This document shows positions 59,476-64,000 of a stretch of DNA of 64,000 bases, in pieces (the stretch's first letter is position 1; every line of letters begins with the position of its first letter). Source of the stretch: Peribacillus simplex (GTDB lineage: Bacteria; Bacillota; Bacilli; Bacillales; DSM-1321); NCBI RefSeq assembly GCF_030123325.1, contig NZ_CP126106.1, forward strand, positions 2,384,001-2,448,000, given 5' to 3'. The notes beneath the pieces are model-generated. The model saw only the letters and a program-made list of their open reading frames with translations, ran no database searches and was not told where the DNA came from. The position numbers and the translations under genes are program-made.

Positions 59476-60183
59476 ATGGAGTTAGACTTTAAAAATCCAA
59501 TCCCTTTACATGCTCAATTGAAAACCATATTGGAAAATCAGATTTTGGAAGGTTATTATAAAGATAAAATCCCGAGTGAAAGGGAACTCATGGATATGTA
59601 TTCTGTCAGCAGGAGCACTGTGCGGGAAGCAGTATCCATTCTGGTTCGTGAGGGGATATTGGAAAAAAGGCATGGTAAGGGAACGTTCGTTTCCCTTAAA
59701 CCTGTACAAGAATGGCTTAAGATGATAAGTTTTACGGAAACCACTAAAAGCATGGGCATTGAACTACTGAATCATGGCCGTGTAATGACACCTGAAAATA
59801 TAGCTGATGCAAATGGGTTTGAGGATGAATCTTATCATATTAAAAGGTTGCGGTTGCAGGGGGATGTCCCAATAGCCATAGAATTGCATTATTATTCTTT
59901 GGACCTAGGAAAAAAATTGACGAAATTCGATTTAAGTACAACCGTATTGTATGATGCACTCGAAGGTGATCTAAACATTGACTTTTGTGAAGCGGAACAA
60001 ATCATAACCTGCGGCTTCCCAACAAAAGAAGATGCAGAACATTTAGGTATAGCCGAAACGATGTGCTTGCTGATCACAGAACGAATGATTTTTGATTCTG
60101 ATGGTAACTTAGTAGAATATTATAAAGGGTTATTCCGATCGGATATGTATTCATTCGCAATGAAAATGTCTCGGAAGAATTGA
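59476..60183 (+). CDS. GntR family regulator, HutC/UTRA type
   Basis: 235-residue regulator. The winged helix (about residues 1-75) has PLHAQLKTILENQIL, KIPSERELMDMYSVSRSTVREAVSILVREGILEKRHGKGTFV. The UTRA ligand domain (about 90-230) ends FRSDMYSFAMKMSR. TTGGAGG precedes ATG 59476. It lies at the end of the taurine cluster and three matching 24-bp elements lie in front of the permease, xsc and itself. Its effector may be taurine or an amino-sulfonate; this is inferred. Confidence 0.92.
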   Translation: MELDFKNPIPLHAQLKTILENQILEGYYKDKIPSERELMDMYSVSRSTVREAVSILVREGILEKRHGKGTFVSLKPVQEWLKMISFTETTKSMGIELLNHGRVMTPENIADANGFEDESYHIKRLRLQGDVPIAIELHYYSLDLGKKLTKFDLSTTVLYDALEGDLNIDFCEAEQIITCGFPTKEDAEHLGIAETMCLLITERMIFDSDGNLVEYYKGLFRSDMYSFAMKMSRKN

Positions 60184-60197
60184 TTTTGCACATAAAG

Positions 60198-60241
60198 TGA
60201 CCTAAGCCTTTCTAAGATGCAGAGAGGCTTAGGTCATTTTC
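60198..60241 (+). terminator. Terminator of the GntR gene
   Basis: TGACCTAAGCC pairs perfectly with GGCTTAGGTCA, followed by TTTT. Confidence 0.88.
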
Positions 60242-60808
60242 GCTTCTATATCGCTTCTATATCATTGAGTTAGTCGATCTTGAACCGGATTAAAACGCCA
60301 GTCAAGACTTTCTATAAAAACCCGATTAGCTATAATATGATTTACCACCGGGTTCAACGTAGTTTTAGGGTAGAAAAATGGCTGATTTAGTTGAGACAAT
60401 ATTTAAAGTAAATCTATCATATTCAACGTACACATTGATTGGACTTTATGATAGGATTGGCTGTTTCTTGAAATAACTGCCTCTTCAGTCTTTCAAGACA
60501 AATCGTCCCCCCAGACGCTCCAAGTCAAATCCTTAAAAGCCTATTTATGCATACTGGTACACAAAGATAAAACGATTCAAAAACAAAGGTAGTCAATAAG
60601 ATTGCACACAATGACAAATAGACGCACAACGTCCATTTCTTATTATGGTCAATGGTTGGCAGCGACTAACCTCTCCAGACATGCCAAGTGACACATAACA
60701 ACCACAAAGCAAATTACCACGAATGGGCAGTTTAGAGATAAAATTAAAGAAATGATCCAGGCGGAAAAAGCTGAAATATGGACTATAAGGGTGAAAGGAG
60801 TTAATTCC
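60242..60808. other. Intergenic region before the sigma-54 activator
   Basis: Holds a 12-bp direct repeat (CGCTTCTATATC twice at 60240-60263) and a short inverted repeat (CTTGAAA / TTTCAAG near 60468-60502). No gene: the minus-strand frames here lack start signals. Confidence 0.45.
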
Positions 60809-62221
60809 TTGAAAGAGCAATCAAATAATAAAAACAATGCTTCAATTAGTGATAATAGCATAGGCTGGTGGAAAGCAATTATAGAATCAATCAATGATGG
60901 TGTTTTAGTGATTGATCATAATGGGTATGTAAGGATGATCAATCCTGAATATACACGTATTACTGGTGTTACTGCTGAAATCATAGGGAAGCCACTGGTA
61001 AAATATCGGCCCGGAGCGCAACTTACAAAAACACTAAAAGATTGTCAGTGTCGTGTTGGAGTCTACCGAAAGACAAAAGACCGAGAATATGTGGTCGATA
61101 TGGCTCCAATTATTCTCAATGAACAGGTTGTTGGCGCTGTGTCCGTCTGCAAAAGTTTAACTGAAGTTCATAAATTGTCAATTGAACTTCAAAAACAAAA
61201 CGAGAAAGTCCGGCAGCTTAAAAAGCAGATGAATTCGCTTTATCAAGTAAAATACACTTTTGATGACATCATCGGAAAAGATGGCGGGTTGAAGGACGTT
61301 GTGTATGTGGCAAAACGGGTTTCCGATTCCAACTATCCAATTTTAATTATCGGCGAGAGCGGAACAGGAAAAGAATTATTCGCACAGGCTATTCATCATA
61401 AAAGCCATCGTGGTAATAAGCCTTTTATTCCAGTTAATTGTGCGTCTATTCCACCATCTTTATTAGAAAGTGAGTTATTCGGCTATGGAGATGGGGCCTT
61501 TACCAATGCAAAAAAAGGCGGTAAAATCGGTTTATTTGAAATGGCAGACCAGGGTACGCTCTTTTTGGATGAAATTGGTGATATGTCATATGATCTTCAG
61601 GCTAAGTTACTCAGGGTGTTACAAGAAAGTAAGATCAGAAGAGTAGGAGAAACAGAAGAGCGAAATATTGATGTCAGGATTATTGCCGCTACACACCGTG
61701 ATCTACAACAGCTTGTAAATAAAAATCATTTTCGCGGAGATTTGTTTTATAGACTTAATGTTATAGGTTTAAAGATAGCACCTCTTCGAGAACGAAGAGA
61801 GGATATCCCTGAACTGGTTCATTCATTGCTTCGTTCGTCATTAACTCCATCTAAGGAAGGTTCTATGTACACTATTGACGAACAAACTTTAGAATTTTTA
61901 CGCTCATATGAATGGCCTGGCAATGTTCGAGAATTGAGAAATGTGATCGACTATGCAACTTGTATGGCAGAAAGTATGGAGATAAAGATCCAACACCTAC
62001 CTGATGTATTGATGAAGCTCGAATTGAATCGCTTAGATTCTACTCTAAAACCAAACGGTCAAACACTAAAGGACATAACGGAAGAAGCAGAATCAAAATT
62101 CATTCAAGAAATTTTGGGGCAGTTTGGAAATGATATGGAAGGAAGAAAAAAAACCGCAAATTCTCTAGGGGTGTCCTTGGCAACCTTATATAATAAAATG
62201 AAAAAATACCGTATTATTTAA
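60809..62221 (+). CDS. Sigma-54-dependent regulator with PAS domain
   Basis: 470-residue enhancer-binding activator of the RocR/BkdR kind. Order: PAS domain (about 20-130; NDGVLVIDHNGYVRMINPEYTRITG), coiled linker, AAA+ domain (Walker A GESGTGKE at 182-189, contact loop GAFTNA at 229-234, Walker B LFLDEIGDM) and a Fis-type HTH (GRKKTANSLGVSLATLYNKM). TTG 60809 is used: AAAGGAG 8 nt upstream; ATG 60752 has none. The PAS domain should sense a small cytoplasmic ligand, perhaps the substrate of the carrier at 62662. Note that the loop is GAFTNA, not GAFTGA. Confidence 0.93.
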   Translation: MKEQSNNKNNASISDNSIGWWKAIIESINDGVLVIDHNGYVRMINPEYTRITGVTAEIIGKPLVKYRPGAQLTKTLKDCQCRVGVYRKTKDREYVVDMAPIILNEQVVGAVSVCKSLTEVHKLSIELQKQNEKVRQLKKQMNSLYQVKYTFDDIIGKDGGLKDVVYVAKRVSDSNYPILIIGESGTGKELFAQAIHHKSHRGNKPFIPVNCASIPPSLLESELFGYGDGAFTNAKKGGKIGLFEMADQGTLFLDEIGDMSYDLQAKLLRVLQESKIRRVGETEERNIDVRIIAATHRDLQQLVNKNHFRGDLFYRLNVIGLKIAPLRERREDIPELVHSLLRSSLTPSKEGSMYTIDEQTLEFLRSYEWPGNVRELRNVIDYATCMAESMEIKIQHLPDVLMKLELNRLDSTLKPNGQTLKDITEEAESKFIQEILGQFGNDMEGRKKTANSLGVSLATLYNKMKKYRII

Positions 62222-62227
62222 AGCGAT

Positions 62228-62349
62228 TTCTAAAAAATTAGAATAATATCCATTGATTTCTAAAAAATTAGAAATCAACCAAGGCTATAGAATTAGGGGA
62301 TAAAGTAATTTATTTGAGAATCTTAGTAATATTTTCTAAAGAATTAGAA
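62228..62349 (+). promoter_or_regulatory. Three matching dyads, putative enhancer sites of the sigma-54 activator
   Basis: TTCTAAAAAATTAGAA occurs at 62228-62243 and 62258-62273, exactly 30 bases apart (about three helical turns), and TTCTAAAGAATTAGAA at 62334-62349. They lie between the activator gene and its sigma-54 promoter at 62515, 170 to 290 bases upstream, the usual place for enhancers of such activators. Confidence 0.85.
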
Positions 62350-62367
62350 TTTGAATCCACTATAAAT

Positions 62368-62402
62368 GAAAGCGCTAGCAACAAAGTGCTTTCTTTTTTT
62401 TG
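62368..62402 (+). terminator. Terminator of the sigma-54 activator gene
   Basis: GAAAGCGCT pairs with AGTGCTTTC (one wobble), followed by a run of T residues. Confidence 0.85.
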
Positions 62403-62514
62403 TTTTTAAAATTTTTAAATGAGTACTTAAATAACTGATAAATCAGCATTAGAGTGAACAAACACCCAAGAAAATCAAACTGCAATAATAATTTAAATAT
62501 TACTTTCTTTGTTT

Positions 62515-62530
62515 AGGCATGGTTCTTGCA
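62515..62530 (+). promoter_or_regulatory. Sigma-54 promoter of the CitMHS carrier operon
   Basis: AGGCATGGTTCTTGCA matches the sigma-54 pattern (GG at 62516-62517, GC at 62528-62529, ten bases between). It lies 130 bases before the carrier start and after three enhancer-like dyads. Confidence 0.85.
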
Positions 62531-62661
62531 AAAGTATAGTACACAGCAAAACTCTTATAGAAAGGGCAATGAAATCCTTGGTGAATATGCCTCGTGGAAA
62601 AATCTTTTCATCTGAGCTATGTCAGTAAACATTCAATTTACGACTCATTGGGAGGGATTAT

Positions 62662-63966
62662 ATGTTAGCTATTTTAGGTTTCTTGACAATAGGAGTTTTC
62701 CTTTACCTCATTATGACAAAACGTTTATCAGTCTTAATTGCTCTGGTGTTGGTGCCAATCGTTTTTGCTTTGATCGGTGGATTTGGCTTGGGGATAGGAG
62801 AAATGATGCTAGCGGGTATCGAAAAGGTTGCTCCTACCGGAATTATGGTGGCTTTTGCTGTTTTATATTTTGGGCTGATGATGGACACGGGTTTGTTTGA
62901 TCCAATCGTATCTAAGATGCTTCTTATCGTGAAAGGAGATCCCTTAAAAGTGGTGGTGGGCACGGCCGTTATCACGATGCTTGTATCCTTAGATGGGGAT
63001 GGTGCTTCTACTTTTATGATTACTGTTTCCGCCTTACTTCCTCTTTATAAGAGATTGAAGATGAACCCTCTCATTTTAGCAGGTGTAGTGGCTTTGGGCG
63101 CAGGTGTCATGAATCTTGCACCATGGGGCGGTCCAACAGCAAGGGCGATGGCAACTTTGAATGTCACTTCTGCTCAACTATTTAATCCTATTTTACCTGC
63201 TATGGTTGCAGGTATCCTATGGGTGTTGTTTTCATCCTATTTACTTGGAAAAAGAGAAAGGGAAAGAATGGGGATTATAGATTTGGAGGAAAAGGACAAC
63301 ATAGCTTTTCAAGAATTAGCGGCAACGACGTTAGAATTTAAGCGCCCCCAACTTTTTTGGTTCAATCTAATTTTGACACTGATTCTTCTCATCGCTTTAA
63401 TCAAAGTATGGCTTCCACTTCCTACTTTATTTATTATTGCTTTTACAATTGCTTTATTGGTGAATTACCCAAACCAAAAACAGCAGATGGAGCGTATCAC
63501 AAGTCATGCAAACAACGTTGTTATGGTTTCGACCATGATTTTTGCGGCGGGGATTTTTACCGGTATTTTGACCGGAACAAAAATGATTGATGCTATGGCG
63601 CTTTCTATGGTGTCGGTTATTCCTGAAGCGCTGGCGGGCTACTTACCTATTTTGACAGCTATAACAAGCATGCCTCTAAGTTTAGTTTTTACACCGGATG
63701 CTTACTATTTTGGAGTCTTACCTATCATTAGTCAAACCGCTTCTACTTTTGGAATTGATCCCATTGAAATTGGCCGGGCAGCTATACTGGGGCAAATGAC
63801 AACCGGCTTCCCATTAAGTCCATTAACAGCCTCTACGTTTATTCTTATAGGAATGACAGGCGTCGATTTAGGGGATCATCAGCGTTTTATTTTTAAATGG
63901 GCATTTGGAACAACGATTATCATGACTATCGTAGCCCTGCTAACAGGAGCTATTACTATAATTTGA
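62662..63966 (+). CDS. CitMHS family carrier (citrate-type H+/metal symporter)
   Basis: 434-residue carrier with about twelve helices of the CitM/CitH family that imports metal-chelated citrate or a related organic acid. The family blocks VSLDGDGASTFMITVSALLPLYKRL and NLAPWGGPTARAMATL in the first half and FTPDAYYFGVLPII in the second are intact. GGGAGGG precedes ATG 62662. It is under sigma-54 control and is followed by another gene with 7 nt spacing, so citrate itself is uncertain; another organic acid is possible. Confidence 0.9.
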   Translation: MLAILGFLTIGVFLYLIMTKRLSVLIALVLVPIVFALIGGFGLGIGEMMLAGIEKVAPTGIMVAFAVLYFGLMMDTGLFDPIVSKMLLIVKGDPLKVVVGTAVITMLVSLDGDGASTFMITVSALLPLYKRLKMNPLILAGVVALGAGVMNLAPWGGPTARAMATLNVTSAQLFNPILPAMVAGILWVLFSSYLLGKRERERMGIIDLEEKDNIAFQELAATTLEFKRPQLFWFNLILTLILLIALIKVWLPLPTLFIIAFTIALLVNYPNQKQQMERITSHANNVVMVSTMIFAAGIFTGILTGTKMIDAMALSMVSVIPEALAGYLPILTAITSMPLSLVFTPDAYYFGVLPIISQTASTFGIDPIEIGRAAILGQMTTGFPLSPLTASTFILIGMTGVDLGDHQRFIFKWAFGTTIIMTIVALLTGAITII

Positions 63967-63973
63967 GGTGATT

Positions 63974-64000
63974 ATGTTGATTAGAATCGGTTCAGGTGCA
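63974..64000 (+). CDS. Start of a further gene of the carrier operon (cut by the window end)
   Basis: ATG 63974 follows GAGGTG and opens with MLIRIGSGA. Only nine codons are visible. The IRIGSGAG-type start resembles AtuA/DUF1446 proteins, which are often next to CitMHS carriers, but the fragment is too short to be sure. Confidence 0.45.

Noticed and set aside
60593..60894. Minus-strand frames opposite the start of the sigma-54 activator
   Set aside because: No ribosome binding sites or motifs; they overlap the well-supported activator gene.

Overview
The window is a chromosomal stretch of an AT-rich, spore-forming member of the Bacillaceae. The evidence is Gram-positive ribosome binding sites, a Spo0E-type phosphatase gene, a phoD-tatA-tatC operon arranged as in Bacillus subtilis, counterparts of yrkD-J and yhaQ/yhaP, and CsoR/CopZ/CopA. 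A Peribacillus-like species is my best guess; nothing here proves it.

Region by region: (1) 1-2200, the end of a molybdenum hydroxylase (xanthine dehydrogenase type) operon. (2) 4057-10884, a histidine kinase with an extracellular solute-binding domain, its sigma-54 response regulator, a sigma-54 promoter, then hutG, gltS and hutD. (3) 11592-15201, a membrane carrier and two M20 amidohydrolases. (4) 15519-20240, a decayed DeoR regulator, a Tat-exported amidohydrolase, its own tatA and tatC, an intact DeoR regulator and a SnoaL-like protein. (5) 20402-23497 (minus strand), an acetolactate-synthase-like TPP enzyme and an aldehyde dehydrogenase. (6) 23924-28239, a dihydrouridine synthase followed by a scar zone with a broken integrase next to a tRNA-like fragment, a headless amidohydrolase, a copy of the SnoaL gene tail and a transposase tail. 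(7) 28418-33993, a large persulfide/sulfite detoxification operon under a CstR-type repressor. (8) 34526-36668, a YhaQ/YhaP-like ABC exporter. (9) 37789-40896, csoR-copZ-copA copper export. (10) 41088-45877, a DinB protein, a patatin, a secreted protein with a membrane partner, a stand-alone DnaA N-terminal domain and a Spo0E-like protein. (11) 46346-49220, phoD-tatA-tatC. (12) 50530-60183, a taurine (sulfonate) dissimilation cluster: GabP-like permease, lipoprotein, PhnX, Xsc, Tpa, a LmbE deacetylase, a YeiH exporter and a GntR regulator. (13) 60809-64000, a second sigma-54 activator, three matching dyad sites, a sigma-54 promoter and a CitMHS carrier.

The strongest system-level points are a Tat substrate packaged with its own translocase, a 24-bp operator-like motif shared by three promoters of the sulfonate cluster, a complete sigma-54 circuit read directly from the DNA, and a free-standing DnaA domain I protein. 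Several genes carry single-base disruptions (the tatC start, a tusA, the DnaA-like start); these may be real or sequencing errors.
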